64,000 nt of DNA from Owenweeksia sp. (GCA_002695025.1 NZNV01000025.1:62001-126000), one strand, 5' to 3'; positions 50,936 through 60,232 are shown, numbered from the stretch's first letter. The notes: generated by a model not told the origin, from the sequence alone. Translations and numbers: made by a program.

Positions 50936-52336
50936 TCAGGCCTTGCCGAATTTTGAGAGCATGTGCCGTATGGCCGGGTTTTGTCGCAATTTAGGGAACA
51001 GCTCAAAAAAGAACAGTCGCCTGTCCGGGTCCAAATGAAGGGCTTTCTCAAAATAAATATTGGCTTCATCACTTTCCTGAAGGGTGTACAGGTATCCGCT
51101 AAGGCGGTACTGCATATCGGCTGAATCAGGGTTTAACTGCACGCCTTTATAGAGAATCTCCATACCTTCTTCAAACTCGCAGAGATCAAAAAGCAATTCG
51201 GCATAATCAATAAACACTTCCGGGTCCATATAACCCTCCTCGATCAGTTTTTGATAGATGACCTCTGCTTCATTCAGTAAGCCCGCCCTTTTGTGGATCT
51301 CCGCACTGGTAAAAAGGTAATCCCAGTTGTCTGGATCCAGCTCTATAGACTTTTTAATATTGAAAATGGCTTCCTGGCTTTCGTTGTCTTCATCGTACAG
51401 CAGCGCCAATTCATAAAATGCCTCATCCAGATCCGGATCTTCATGTACCGCCTTGGTAAGGTAGGATTTGGCTTTTTGGGCCTTGTGCATTTTCAGGTAG
51501 CACAGTGCTATTTTATAGTACGAAAAGCCGGTTGGTCCGTCAAATTCAAAACTATCCTGGTAAGTGTCAGCAGCTTCCTGGTAGCGGAAGGTGCGTTCCA
51601 ACATACGTGCCTTTTCATAGTAAGCTGCCATAAAAGTCTCATCAATCAGCAACGCATAATCCACAGCCCTGATCGCCTTATCGAATTCCTTGTTCTTGGC
51701 ATATAGGATAGCCAGGTGGTACCAGGCTATTTCAGAATAGGGTTCACGGTTTACAAAACGGTTGAAATAGGTAATGCCTTCACCGGTTTTTTCCAGCAGG
51801 TCGTAACACAAGGCAATATTATAGATGGCAATTTCGTCTTCCGGATTCTCTTCCAGGGTAAGCTTGAGGTATTTGCAGGACAGTTCATAATTACCCAGCA
51901 TCTGGTATTCAATGGCTATCAGCGGCCATACATCCTCAGGGAAATCAGTGCACTTCAATGCTTGCTTAAAAAATTGAATAGCCTTTTTGTGCTGCCCTTG
52001 TTTGCTTTGTACTGCAGCCCTGGCCATAAAAAGCTCCAGGCTTCCGGGGCTCAGGGATTCCAGCTTTTCCAGTTCATTCTCCGCCTCGTCCAACTGATCA
52101 GTAGCGGTAAAATACTGGGCTTTCTTTACCAGGAAGGAGGCACAATAAGGATGTTGATTTTCGGCATACTGCACCACTTTAATAGCCTTGTTCAGTTTAC
52201 CACTGTCATAGTAATAATCGGAAAGGGCTTCAAACTCCTGAACGTCAAAGAACAACTCTGTTTTTTCCCGGAGCATCTGCTCAAAACGGTTCACTAAAGG
52301 AGTGAGATCTATAGCTTCCTCGTCTTCTTCAAACAT
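50936..52336 (-). CDS. Cytoplasmic TPR protein
   Basis: 466 residues, almost entirely tetratricopeptide repeats, of which about eleven can be counted (for example EIAWYHLAILYAKNKEFDKAI, FSYYKIALCYLKMHKAQKAK, EAFYELALLYDEDNESQEAI). An acidic N-terminus (FEEDEEAIDLTPL) precedes them. No signal peptide or membrane segment is seen. It is probably a scaffold for protein-protein contacts; its partner is unknown. A -7 element, minus TACTTTTG, is at 52381-52388. The DUF368 gene follows after 45 bases. Confidence 0.9.
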   Translation of the reverse strand: MFEEDEEAIDLTPLVNRFEQMLREKTELFFDVQEFEALSDYYYDSGKLNKAIKVVQYAENQHPYCASFLVKKAQYFTATDQLDEAENELEKLESLSPGSLELFMARAAVQSKQGQHKKAIQFFKQALKCTDFPEDVWPLIAIEYQMLGNYELSCKYLKLTLEENPEDEIAIYNIALCYDLLEKTGEGITYFNRFVNREPYSEIAWYHLAILYAKNKEFDKAIRAVDYALLIDETFMAAYYEKARMLERTFRYQEAADTYQDSFEFDGPTGFSYYKIALCYLKMHKAQKAKSYLTKAVHEDPDLDEAFYELALLYDEDNESQEAIFNIKKSIELDPDNWDYLFTSAEIHKRAGLLNEAEVIYQKLIEEGYMDPEVFIDYAELLFDLCEFEEGMEILYKGVQLNPDSADMQYRLSGYLYTLQESDEANIYFEKALHLDPDRRLFFFELFPKLRQNPAIRHMLSKFGKA

Positions 52337-52380
52337 GTGTTAGAGCTTTGGTACATTTAAAATTATCCAAAATAGGATGG

Positions 52381-52388
52381 CAAAAGTA
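52381..52388 (-). promoter_or_regulatory. -7 promoter element for TPR gene
   Basis: The minus strand reads TACTTTTG, 44 bases before the ATG at 52336. A CAA (minus TTG) lies 22 bases further on, slightly long for the -33 element. Confidence 0.6.
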
Positions 52389-52467
52389 GGGCCACTTTTC
52401 CCGTTATGCACAAATTAATCAACATCGAAACTTTTGGCAGTGAGAAACGCTAAGGCGCAGGGATTAT

Positions 52468-52475
52468 TATCTTTG
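52468..52475 (+). promoter_or_regulatory. -7 promoter element for glmM
   Basis: TATCTTTG matches TAnnTTTG, 25 bases before the glmM ATG at 52501. No TTG lies at the required distance. Confidence 0.58.
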
Positions 52476-52500
52476 TGGGCCTGAATTTAAAACGAACTGA

Positions 52501-53892
52501 ATGACCCTCATAAAGTCTATTTCCGGTATTCGCGGAACCATTGGTGGAAACACCGGTGATAACCTTACACCCCTGGACGCGGTAAAGTTTGCAGCCGCTT
52601 ATGGACAGTGGTTACAAAGTGCTAATAAAGACAAACGCCTTAAAGTGGTTTTGGGGCGTGACGCACGGCCCAGTGGTGCTATGATACAGGCGCTGGTACA
52701 GAATACCCTGGTAGGCTTGGGTATTGATGTTCTGGACCTAGGTTTGTCCACCACGCCTACCGTAGAAATGGCGGTGGTATTTGAAAAGGCCGATGGTGGC
52801 ATTATCCTTACTGCTTCTCATAACCCGGTGCAGTGGAATGCTCTTAAGCTCCTCAACGCTAAAGGAGAGTTTTTAAGTGGTAACGATGGAGCTGCGATTC
52901 TGGCCATTGCCGAAGCCGATGAATACGACTTTGTGGAAGTTCATGAACTAGGTACCGTTAGCCCGCTGCAAGGCATGATTGAAAAACACGTGGATGCTAT
53001 ACTGGACCTGCCTTATGTGGATGTTGATGCTATACGTAAGGCTGATCTTAAGGTGGCTGTAGATGCGGTCAATTCAACCGGAGGATTGGCTATACCGATC
53101 CTGCTTGATAAACTGGGAGTGGAAAAACAAGTACTGCTCTACTGTGAGCCAAATGGTCAGTTCCCTCATAATCCGGAACCGCTGAAAGAGCATTTGGGTG
53201 ACATAATGTCCAAGGTGAAAGCTGAGAATTGCGACCTTGGTATTGTAGTGGACCCTGATGTGGACCGCCTGGCCCTTATTTCGGAAAACGGTGAAATGTT
53301 TGGCGAAGAATATACCCTGGTAGCCTGTGCAGATTACCTGTTGGGTAAATTGAATGGTCCGGTGGTAAGCAATCTTTCCAGCAGCCGGGCCCTGCGTGAT
53401 CTGGCGGGTTCAAAAGGTTATGATTATTTTGCCAGTGCCGTGGGAGAAGTGAATGTTGTGGCTACTATGAAGGAAAAGAACGCGGTATTGGGTGGCGAAG
53501 GTAACGGTGGGGTGATCCTCCCCGATTTGCATTATGGCCGCGATTCACTGGTTGGCATAGCTCTCATCTTGTCGCACCTGGCTACCAGTGGTAAGAAGAT
53601 GAGTGAGTTGCGGACTTCCTATCCTGAATACTACATGGCTAAGAACAAGATCCAACTGGAAGCAGGTATGGATGTGGACGGCTTACTGGACCAGGTAAAG
53701 GAAAAATACAGCTCCCAAGATATAAGCACTATTGATGGTGTAAAGATCGATTTTGCGGATGAGTGGGTACATTTACGTAAATCCAATACGGAGCCTATCA
53801 TCAGGGTTTACACCGAAGCCCATACCCAGGAAAGGGCTACCGAACTGGGTGAGCAATTTGTGAAAGAGATGCAGGCTTTGGCCCTGGCATAG
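52501..53892 (+). CDS. glmM: Phosphoglucosamine mutase
   Basis: 463 residues of the alpha-D-phosphohexomutase fold. The catalytic phosphoserine is Ser 106 in TASHNPVQWNALK. The metal loop is DPDVDR, the sugar-binding loop GEGNGGVI, and the phosphate-binding loop RKSNTEPIIRVYTE near 425. It interconverts glucosamine-6-phosphate and glucosamine-1-phosphate for UDP-GlcNAc synthesis. It could also act on other hexose phosphates, since the family overlaps phosphoglucomutase and phosphomannomutase. It is followed by two class V PLP enzyme genes on the same strand. Confidence 0.93.
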   Translation: MTLIKSISGIRGTIGGNTGDNLTPLDAVKFAAAYGQWLQSANKDKRLKVVLGRDARPSGAMIQALVQNTLVGLGIDVLDLGLSTTPTVEMAVVFEKADGGIILTASHNPVQWNALKLLNAKGEFLSGNDGAAILAIAEADEYDFVEVHELGTVSPLQGMIEKHVDAILDLPYVDVDAIRKADLKVAVDAVNSTGGLAIPILLDKLGVEKQVLLYCEPNGQFPHNPEPLKEHLGDIMSKVKAENCDLGIVVDPDVDRLALISENGEMFGEEYTLVACADYLLGKLNGPVVSNLSSSRALRDLAGSKGYDYFASAVGEVNVVATMKEKNAVLGGEGNGGVILPDLHYGRDSLVGIALILSHLATSGKKMSELRTSYPEYYMAKNKIQLEAGMDVDGLLDQVKEKYSSQDISTIDGVKIDFADEWVHLRKSNTEPIIRVYTEAHTQERATELGEQFVKEMQALALA

Positions 53893-53913
53893 CTGAATAT
53901 TAAATCCGGAAGT

Positions 53914-55416
53914 ATGGAAGTTTTAGATCAAACCCAACCAAGACTAGCAACCGAACTGGAAAGTTATTTTGAGCCTTTCCGGGAAAACATAGTCGGGGTA
54001 CATGAAAGTTTTGAGGGCCCCTATGGCCGTAAAAAGATCATTTATGCAGACTGGATCGCTTCCGGACGCCTGTACCGCCCCATTGAGGAGAAATTATTGA
54101 AAGAGGTAGGCATTTATGTGGCCAATACGCATACCGAAACCTCTTTTACCGGTACGGTTATGACGCACGCCTATGAAGAAGCCCGAAATATCATCAAGAA
54201 GCACGTGAACGCTGCTTCAGACGATGTGCTGATCCCTACAGGAACAGGTATGACAGGTGCCATATTGAAATTCCAGCGTATACTGGGACTCAAAGTTCCG
54301 GAGCAGGTGCGCGGCCGGTTACATATTGAACCTTCGGAAAAGCCGGTGATCTTTACCACCCATATGGAGCACCACTCCAATCATACTTCCTGGCTGGAAA
54401 CCCTGGCCGAGGTGGTAATGATCAATTCGGATACCCGGGGTTTAGTGGACCTGGACCACCTGGAAGAACTTAACCGGAAATATGCTGACCGGCCGATGAA
54501 GATAGCCTCGGTTACCGGCTGTAGCAATGTTACCGGTATTGAAACGGAATACCATGAAATAGCGAAGATTATGCATCGTCACAATGGACTATGCTTTGTG
54601 GATTTTGCCTGCAGCGCTCCTTACGTTTCCATTGATATGCACCCTGCAGAGAAAGGAGCCCATCTCGATGCGGTGTATTTTTCACCGCATAAGTTCCTGG
54701 GTGGCCCCGGAACGCCCGGTATATTGATCTTCAGCTCTAAGCTCTATAAGAATACCGTGCCGGATCAGCCAGGCGGGGGAACAGTTAGCTGGACCAACCC
54801 CTGGGGTGGACATCGCTATTTTGATAATATTGAAGTTCGTGAGGACGGAGGTACACCTGGTTTCCTGCAAACCATAAAGGCTGCCATGTCCATCCGCCTG
54901 AAGGAAGAAATGCAAGTGGATAAGATCCATCAGCGGGAAGAAGAACTCGTGGCCTACGTTTTTGAACGTTTTGCGAAAGTGCCGGGCCTGCATATCCTGG
55001 CGGATAACATCCAAACCCGGCTGGGAGCCATCTCATTCTATATTGATGACCTCCATTATAACCTATGTGTAAAATTGCTGAATGACCGTTATGGCATTCA
55101 GGTGCGTGGAGGTTGTAGCTGTGCCGGTACCTACGGACACTACCTTTTAAATGTAGACCCGGATTATAGTAAGCAAATCACGGATTTGATCGATACAGGT
55201 GACCTTTCCCGCAAGCCGGGCTGGATACGCCTGTCATTGCATCCAACTATGACCAACGAAGAAGTGGTTACGGTATGTGACGCGGTGGAGGAGATTGCGG
55301 CCAACCATTCTTCCTTGGGTAACGATTATGAATACGATCCCAAGTGCAACGAGTTTTTTCACAAAAGCTTTAAACAAGAAAACCGGGATCTTATTGATAA
55401 AATGTTCAGACTGTAA
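53914..55416 (+). CDS. Class V PLP-dependent aminotransferase/desulfurase-like
   Basis: 500 residues. It is longer than NifS/SufS, with about 40 residues before the fold and an extra C-terminal part. The PLP site has SPHKFLGGPGTPG near residue 257, with the Schiff-base Lys near 260. HMEHHSNHTSW and ASVTGCSNVTG are typical for the family. A CSC motif (RGGCSCAGTYGH) lies near residue 404, where the SufS active-site loop is placed. This may be a sulfur transfer Cys or a structural site. Its substrate cannot be named. It lies 21 bases after glmM and 25 bases before the iscS-like gene. Confidence 0.85.
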   Translation: MEVLDQTQPRLATELESYFEPFRENIVGVHESFEGPYGRKKIIYADWIASGRLYRPIEEKLLKEVGIYVANTHTETSFTGTVMTHAYEEARNIIKKHVNAASDDVLIPTGTGMTGAILKFQRILGLKVPEQVRGRLHIEPSEKPVIFTTHMEHHSNHTSWLETLAEVVMINSDTRGLVDLDHLEELNRKYADRPMKIASVTGCSNVTGIETEYHEIAKIMHRHNGLCFVDFACSAPYVSIDMHPAEKGAHLDAVYFSPHKFLGGPGTPGILIFSSKLYKNTVPDQPGGGTVSWTNPWGGHRYFDNIEVREDGGTPGFLQTIKAAMSIRLKEEMQVDKIHQREEELVAYVFERFAKVPGLHILADNIQTRLGAISFYIDDLHYNLCVKLLNDRYGIQVRGGCSCAGTYGHYLLNVDPDYSKQITDLIDTGDLSRKPGWIRLSLHPTMTNEEVVTVCDAVEEIAANHSSLGNDYEYDPKCNEFFHKSFKQENRDLIDKMFRL

Positions 55417-55441
55417 AAGCCTGTTCATCTAATACCAAAGT

Positions 55442-56575
55442 ATGCCCATTTATCTTGATAATGCCGCCACTACTCCTTTACGGGCGGAAGTGAAAGAACG
55501 TATGATCAGTCTCCTGGACGACCCGTTCGGGAACCCCTCCTCCATTCACCAGTTCGGTCGGAAGGCAAGGGCCTTGCTGGAGGATTCCAGACGACAAATT
55601 GCACGTAGCTTGCATTGCACACCTCACGAGATCATTTTTACTTCGGGCGGTACTGAGGCGGATAATACGGCTCTTTTGATTGCTGTTCGCGACCTGGGGG
55701 TACAGCGTATTATTACATCTCCCATTGAGCACTCGGCCGTGTTGCGTACCGCTGAGGCACTGGCTAAAAAGTATCGGGTAAAACTTGAACTGGTCCATCT
55801 TGATGAAAAAGGAGTGGTAGACCTGGATCACCTGGAGGAGTTGCTAAACGAGCGACAACCTACCCTGGTATCACTGATGCACGGTAATAATGAGGTGGGC
55901 AACCTGCTGGATATTATGCAAGTAGGTCAACTGGTAAAAAGTCATGGAGCCTATTTTCATTCGGATACCGTTCAGACCGTAGGGCATTTTCACCTACATC
56001 TGGATGAACTTCCGGTGGATTTTATTGCTGCTTCAGCGCATAAGTTCTACGGCCCGAAAGGAATAGGCTTTCTGTACATGAATAATGCTATTAAATCCGA
56101 TCCGCTTTTATTTGGAGGAGGGCAGGAGAGAGGGATGCGTTCCGGTACGGAAAATGGCATCAACATAGCCGCCATGCAAACCGCTTTGCACTACTCGCTG
56201 GAAAACCTGGCAGCTGAATCGGAACATATACTAGGCTTAAAGAAATACCTTAAGGAACAACTACAGCTGCATTTTCACTCAGTGGTATTCAATGGCTTAA
56301 GTGGTGAAGCAGATAAAAGCCTTTATACAGTATTGAACGCAGGTTTTCCAGAGATGCAGAGCGATAGCCTATTTCTCTTTAACCTGGATATGAAAGGCCT
56401 GGCGGTTTCGGGAGGGAGTGCCTGTGCGTCCGGAAGTCAGAAACCCTCTCATGTTATTGATGCCCTGGGAAACCCCGATTATCCCGTTCTTCGTTTTTCG
56501 TTCGGTAAGGATAATACCAGGCAGGAAATGGATGCGGCAATCACTATTCTAAAGGAAGTTGGTCAGAAAGCCTGA
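55442..56575 (+). CDS. Cysteine desulfurase (IscS/NifS type)
   Basis: 377 residues. It opens MPIYLDNAATTPL, and FTSGGTEADN near 69 and HSAV (His) follow. The PLP Lys is K201 in SAHKFYGPKGIG, and the active-site Cys is C328 in SACASGSQ on a long loop, as in group I desulfurases. It abstracts sulfur from cysteine to make Fe-S clusters or thiolated tRNA. It lacks a neighbouring iscU or suf gene, so its partner is elsewhere. It lies directly after another class V enzyme and converges with the next gene, one base apart. Confidence 0.92.
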   Translation: MPIYLDNAATTPLRAEVKERMISLLDDPFGNPSSIHQFGRKARALLEDSRRQIARSLHCTPHEIIFTSGGTEADNTALLIAVRDLGVQRIITSPIEHSAVLRTAEALAKKYRVKLELVHLDEKGVVDLDHLEELLNERQPTLVSLMHGNNEVGNLLDIMQVGQLVKSHGAYFHSDTVQTVGHFHLHLDELPVDFIAASAHKFYGPKGIGFLYMNNAIKSDPLLFGGGQERGMRSGTENGINIAAMQTALHYSLENLAAESEHILGLKKYLKEQLQLHFHSVVFNGLSGEADKSLYTVLNAGFPEMQSDSLFLFNLDMKGLAVSGGSACASGSQKPSHVIDALGNPDYPVLRFSFGKDNTRQEMDAAITILKEVGQKA

Positions 56576-58051
56576 TCAGTTGGCTTCTTGTTTTTCCTTT
56601 TTACGATTGTCATTTTCTTCCTCTTGCTTCCGCTTGTTTTTATTGTCGGGATCGTATCCAAAGAGCTTTTTATCGCGAATGATATTATCCACGTAGGCAG
56701 GTAAGGCTTTTTCCCATCCTTCTTCGCCACTGCGGATCTTCTGCAGCACATCCCTGGAGAATATCTGCAGTATTTCGGGATCGTAATTCTCAATATCAAT
56801 AACCCTGCGGTTGAACATCAGGTATTCGTAGAGAGGACGTAGCCTTGGGTGGATCTTCACCGTTTTACTGGTCTCGATTTCTTCATTCTCAGTAGGCTGA
56901 GAAGGGTATACGTAGATCTTTAGGTCGGTAGAATACAGTATGCCAAAAGCTTCCAGGATACCACCTTTCAAATCACGGTAGTAGTGCTCGTCAAACAAAT
57001 CTTCCAGGTTGGTCACACCCATGATCAGGCCCATCCTTTCCTCAGTGTAGCGGGTAAAATACTCCACCAGCTTGTAGTACTGCTGATAATTGGATATGAG
57101 TACCGTTTGCCCCAGTGAGCATAGGATCTCGGCACGATCCAGGAAGTCCTGTTCGTCTATTTCGCCCTCGGCCTTCAGGTTGTTGAGGGTGATTTCAAAA
57201 AGTACCACCAGGTTTTCGCGATCTACCTTGCGTTCATCTACAAAGTAGCCGAAGCCCTTCTTGATCATATCGATGTTTACCTTGGTAGCGGGGCGAAAAC
57301 TTCCGCGTAGGGCCAGGATATTTTTTTTATAAAGGAGGGCAGCCGGCAGAATATTGTTTCCTTCCGGTCCGAAGATCACCGCATCCGTCATGCCATTTTT
57401 GATCAGCTGTAGTGACATAAGGCGGTTATCCACATTCTTGAACTCCGGTCCCTCAAAGTGGATCATATCGATCTCAATCTTGTACTTGGCAATATTATCG
57501 TAGAGGGAGCGCAGTAATTCTTCGGGATTATTGCGGATGTGGAAACAGCCGTATATCAGGTTTACGCCCATAATACCGATAGTTTCCTGCTGTAGGTAGG
57601 CCTCCTCTTCCTTCATGCGGATGTGGAAGATCACATCATTGGGTTCATCATCAGGATCCAGTTGGAAGCGAAGTCCCATCCAACCGTGCCCTTTGAACTT
57701 TTTGGTAAAGTTGATGGTGGCAATGGTGTTCGCAAAGGCAAAATAGCACTTGTTGGGGAATTTGTCACGGCTCAGGCGCTGCTCAATAAGGCCGTATTCG
57801 TGCTCCAGCATCTTGCGCAGGCGTTGCTCGGTAACGTAGCGGCCGTCAATCTCCTTACCATAAATAGCGTCACTAAAATCCTTATCATAGGCGCTCATGG
57901 TTTTGGCCACGGTTCCTGACGCTCCACCGGCACGGAAAAAATGGCGCACCACTTCCTGGCCCGCTCCTATCTCCGCAAAGGTTCCGTAGATATTCTCGTT
58001 AAGATTTATTTTTAGGGCCTTTTGTGTGGTCGTCAGAACAATACGTTCCAT
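56576..58051 (-). CDS. Conserved cytoplasmic protein of unknown function
   Basis: 491 residues, with no signal peptide, membrane segment or known enzyme motif. It opens ERIVLTTTQKALKINLNENIYGTFAEIGAG, then QEVVRHFFRAGGASGTVAKTMSAYDKDFSDA. The C-terminal tail (460-491) is highly charged and rich in Lys and Glu. From memory it belongs to a family spread beyond Bacteroidota that is sometimes mislabelled as TonB-dependent receptor or nicotinate nucleotide adenylyltransferase; the sequence supports neither. A -7 element, minus TAATTTTG (58078-58085), lies 26 bases upstream. The protein looks like a folded soluble enzyme or binding protein. Confidence 0.85.
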   Translation of the reverse strand: MERIVLTTTQKALKINLNENIYGTFAEIGAGQEVVRHFFRAGGASGTVAKTMSAYDKDFSDAIYGKEIDGRYVTEQRLRKMLEHEYGLIEQRLSRDKFPNKCYFAFANTIATINFTKKFKGHGWMGLRFQLDPDDEPNDVIFHIRMKEEEAYLQQETIGIMGVNLIYGCFHIRNNPEELLRSLYDNIAKYKIEIDMIHFEGPEFKNVDNRLMSLQLIKNGMTDAVIFGPEGNNILPAALLYKKNILALRGSFRPATKVNIDMIKKGFGYFVDERKVDRENLVVLFEITLNNLKAEGEIDEQDFLDRAEILCSLGQTVLISNYQQYYKLVEYFTRYTEERMGLIMGVTNLEDLFDEHYYRDLKGGILEAFGILYSTDLKIYVYPSQPTENEEIETSKTVKIHPRLRPLYEYLMFNRRVIDIENYDPEILQIFSRDVLQKIRSGEEGWEKALPAYVDNIIRDKKLFGYDPDNKNKRKQEEENDNRKKEKQEAN

Positions 58052-58077
58052 GATAACTTTTTAAGTTAGTAACTCTG

Positions 58078-58085
58078 CAAAATTA
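58078..58085 (-). promoter_or_regulatory. -7 promoter element for gene at 58051
   Basis: The minus strand reads TAATTTTG, a full match, 26 bases before the ATG at 58051. Confidence 0.58.
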
Positions 58086-58154
58086 TAAAGATAGAGGCCC
58101 CAGCCATGAAAAGAGCCTTTATTTTTCTAACGATTTTAAAGACAGTTTGGTTTG

Positions 58155-58916
58155 ATGCGATATACATTTTTGGGAACAGGAACTTCACAGGGCATTCCGG
58201 TAATCGGTTGTTCGTGCCCGGCTTGCACTTCTGAGAGCCCCAGAGATAAACGTCTGCGGTGCTCGTTACTGGTGCAAAGTGAGCAAACCAACGTTATTAT
58301 TGACGTAGGGCCGGACTTCCGTCAGCAGGTCCTCAGGGCTGGTATCCGGAAGCTTGATGCCATTGTCATTACGCATGAGCACATGGATCATCTGGCCGGG
58401 CTGGATGAGATCAGGGCCTTCAATTACTTTCAGCAAAAGCCTATGACGGTTTACGCCACTGAGCAGGTGCAACTGCGCCTTAAAGAACAATATTCCTATA
58501 TTTTCAATAACCCGGATTATCCTGGTGTACCTAAAATAGATCTTGTTACCATCTCCGAGGCCTCTTTTGCAGTGGGTGATATCCATTTTGAGCCCATCAA
58601 GCTTTTGCATGACCAGTTACCGGTGTTAGGCTTCCGCATGGGAGATTTTACCTACATCACCGATGCCAACTATATAGCCCCTGAAGAAAAAATAAAAGTG
58701 CAGGGAAGCCGCCACCTGGTGCTGAATGCTCTTCGGAAAACACCCCATCATTCCCATTTCAGCTTGGCGGAGGCTGTGGAACTTTCCAGGGAGCTGGGAG
58801 CAGAACACACTTGGCTTACGCATATCAGCCACCAGATGGGCAAACATGAGGAGGTAAGCCAGGAATTACCCAATGGAATACAACTGGCTTATGATGGTTT
58901 ATCGGTTAAACTTTGA
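58155..58916 (+). CDS. MBL-fold metallohydrolase (PhnP-like)
   Basis: 253 residues from ATG 58155; an in-frame TTG at 58152 is less likely. The start RYTFLGTGTSQGIPVIGCSCPACTS carries the Cys cluster of PhnP-like enzymes. The metal motif HEHMDH follows near 77, and later ligands lie in TDANY and THISHQMG. It probably acts on cyclic phosphate or phosphodiester substrates, the known PhnP activity. No phosphonate genes are nearby, so the substrate is open. It ends 2 bases before the convergent dapD gene. Confidence 0.9.
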   Translation: MRYTFLGTGTSQGIPVIGCSCPACTSESPRDKRLRCSLLVQSEQTNVIIDVGPDFRQQVLRAGIRKLDAIVITHEHMDHLAGLDEIRAFNYFQQKPMTVYATEQVQLRLKEQYSYIFNNPDYPGVPKIDLVTISEASFAVGDIHFEPIKLLHDQLPVLGFRMGDFTYITDANYIAPEEKIKVQGSRHLVLNALRKTPHHSHFSLAEAVELSRELGAEHTWLTHISHQMGKHEEVSQELPNGIQLAYDGLSVKL

Positions 58917-58918
58917 TA

Positions 58919-59734
58919 CTATACCGAAACCCCGTATTCTCTAAGGGCATCATTCAAAGAAGTCTTTTTATTGGTGCTCTCTTTGCGCTGGCCAATGATC
59001 AAAGCACAGGGAACGTTGAACTCACCGGCCGGGAACTTTTTGGTGTAGCTGCCCGGGATAACTACGGAACGTGCCGGAATGTAACCTTTGATCTCTTTGG
59101 GTTCATCACCCGTAACATCAATGATCTTGGTAGAGCCGGTCAATACCACATTAGCTCCGAGTACAGCCTCTCTTTCGATGCGGATGCCTTCCACCACAAT
59201 GCTCCGTGAGCCTAAAAAGCAGTTGTCTTCGATGATCACTGGTGCAGCCTGTACGGGTTCCAGTACCCCGCCAATGCCTACGCCTCCGCTGAGGTGTACA
59301 TTCTTACCGATCTGGGCACAACTACCCACCGTGGCCCAGGTATCTACCATGGTGCCTTCATCCACGTAAGCGCCTATATTTACATAGGAAGGCATCATGA
59401 TCACACCTTTGGATATGTAAGCGCCATAACGGGCTACTGCATGGGGAACAACCCGTATGCCCAGCTCTTCATAACCGGATTTCAGGGGGATCTTGTCGTG
59501 GAACTCCAGGGGGCCGGCATTCAGAGTTTCCATTTTGCGCGTAGGGAAATAGAGAATTACCGCCTTTTTGACCCATTCATTCACCTGCCAGCCGTTTTCA
59601 GTGGGTTCCGCACAACGTAGTCGGCCTTTGTCAATCTCTTCAATAATGTACTCTATAGTGTCCAGTACGGTTCTTTCGTTCAGTTTGCTGCGGTCTTCCC
59701 AGGCTTGTTCTATAATGTGTTGTGCTTGATCCAT
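58919..59734 (-). CDS. dapD: Tetrahydrodipicolinate N-succinyltransferase
   Basis: 271 residues. A small N-terminal helical domain is followed by the left-handed beta-helix of hexapeptide repeats with GAYISKGVIMMPSYVNIGAYVDE, DTWATVGSCAQIG, the loop GGVGIGGVLEPVQAAPVIIED and C-terminal KSVVIPGSYTKKFP-like RSVVIPGSYTKKFPAG. It transfers succinate from succinyl-CoA in lysine/diaminopimelate synthesis. It is divergent from ruvX, with which it shares a compact promoter region. Confidence 0.96.
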   Translation of the reverse strand: MDQAQHIIEQAWEDRSKLNERTVLDTIEYIIEEIDKGRLRCAEPTENGWQVNEWVKKAVILYFPTRKMETLNAGPLEFHDKIPLKSGYEELGIRVVPHAVARYGAYISKGVIMMPSYVNIGAYVDEGTMVDTWATVGSCAQIGKNVHLSGGVGIGGVLEPVQAAPVIIEDNCFLGSRSIVVEGIRIEREAVLGANVVLTGSTKIIDVTGDEPKEIKGYIPARSVVIPGSYTKKFPAGEFNVPCALIIGQRKESTNKKTSLNDALREYGVSV

Positions 59735-59760
59735 AAAAAGTATACTTGCGGTTTATGCTT

Positions 59761-59777
59761 TAATTTCGCCAAAATTA
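59761..59777. promoter_or_regulatory. Palindromic divergent promoter region, dapD and ruvX
   Basis: Plus strand TAATTTCG (59761-59768, one mismatch) faces ruvX; minus strand TAATTTTG (59770-59777, full match) faces dapD. The two -7 elements are one base apart and form a near-palindrome around GCC. Confidence 0.5.
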
Positions 59778-59787
59778 AAAAACCATT

Positions 59788-60198
59788 TTGGCTAAGCTCA
59801 TTGCTCTGGATATTGGCGGAAAAAGAACAGGGATCGCGGAAACCGATTTCCTGCAAATGGTGGCTTCTCCCCGGGAAACCGTAGCTACCGATAACCTTAT
59901 GGGTCACCTTAAAGCTATGATGCAGGAGGAGAGCTTTGAATTGATTGTGGTGGGAGATCCCAAAAACCTGGATGGTGGTGACTCCCATAATTCAGAGCGC
60001 GTGCGCCAATGGGTTGCTGATATAGTCAAAACCTTCCCGGGTATACCGGTGGAGCTGGAAGATGAACGCTTCAGCTCTAAAATGGCGGTAGACCTGATGG
60101 TGAGAGGAGGAATGAAAAAGAAACAAAGACGCCAAAAGGGAGAGGTAGATAAGGTAAGTGCCGCAGTGATCCTGCAATCCTATCTCAACCGAAGATAG
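59788..60198 (+). CDS. ruvX: Putative pre-16S rRNA nuclease/Holliday junction resolvase RuvX (YqgF)
   Basis: 136 residues with a TTG start at 59788 (AKLIALDIGGKRTGIAETD); the next ATG would remove the catalytic part. The RNase H-like YqgF fold is complete: D in ALDIGGKRTG, IVVGDPKNLDGGDSHNSERV near 54-72, ELEDERFSSKMA near 90, and the final DKVSAAVILQSYLN with a catalytic Asp. YqgF matures the 16S rRNA 5' end and may resolve junctions. Promoter shared with dapD. Confidence 0.93.
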   Translation: MAKLIALDIGGKRTGIAETDFLQMVASPRETVATDNLMGHLKAMMQEESFELIVVGDPKNLDGGDSHNSERVRQWVADIVKTFPGIPVELEDERFSSKMAVDLMVRGGMKKKQRRQKGEVDKVSAAVILQSYLNRR

Positions 60199-60232
60199 CC
60201 CGGGGAAAGCTTTTATCTACGCTTGCATTTCT

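Noticed and set aside
51716-52297. 193-residue plus-strand open frame
   Set aside because: Antisense to the regular TPR repeats of the 466-residue protein. The repeats produce long shadow frames.
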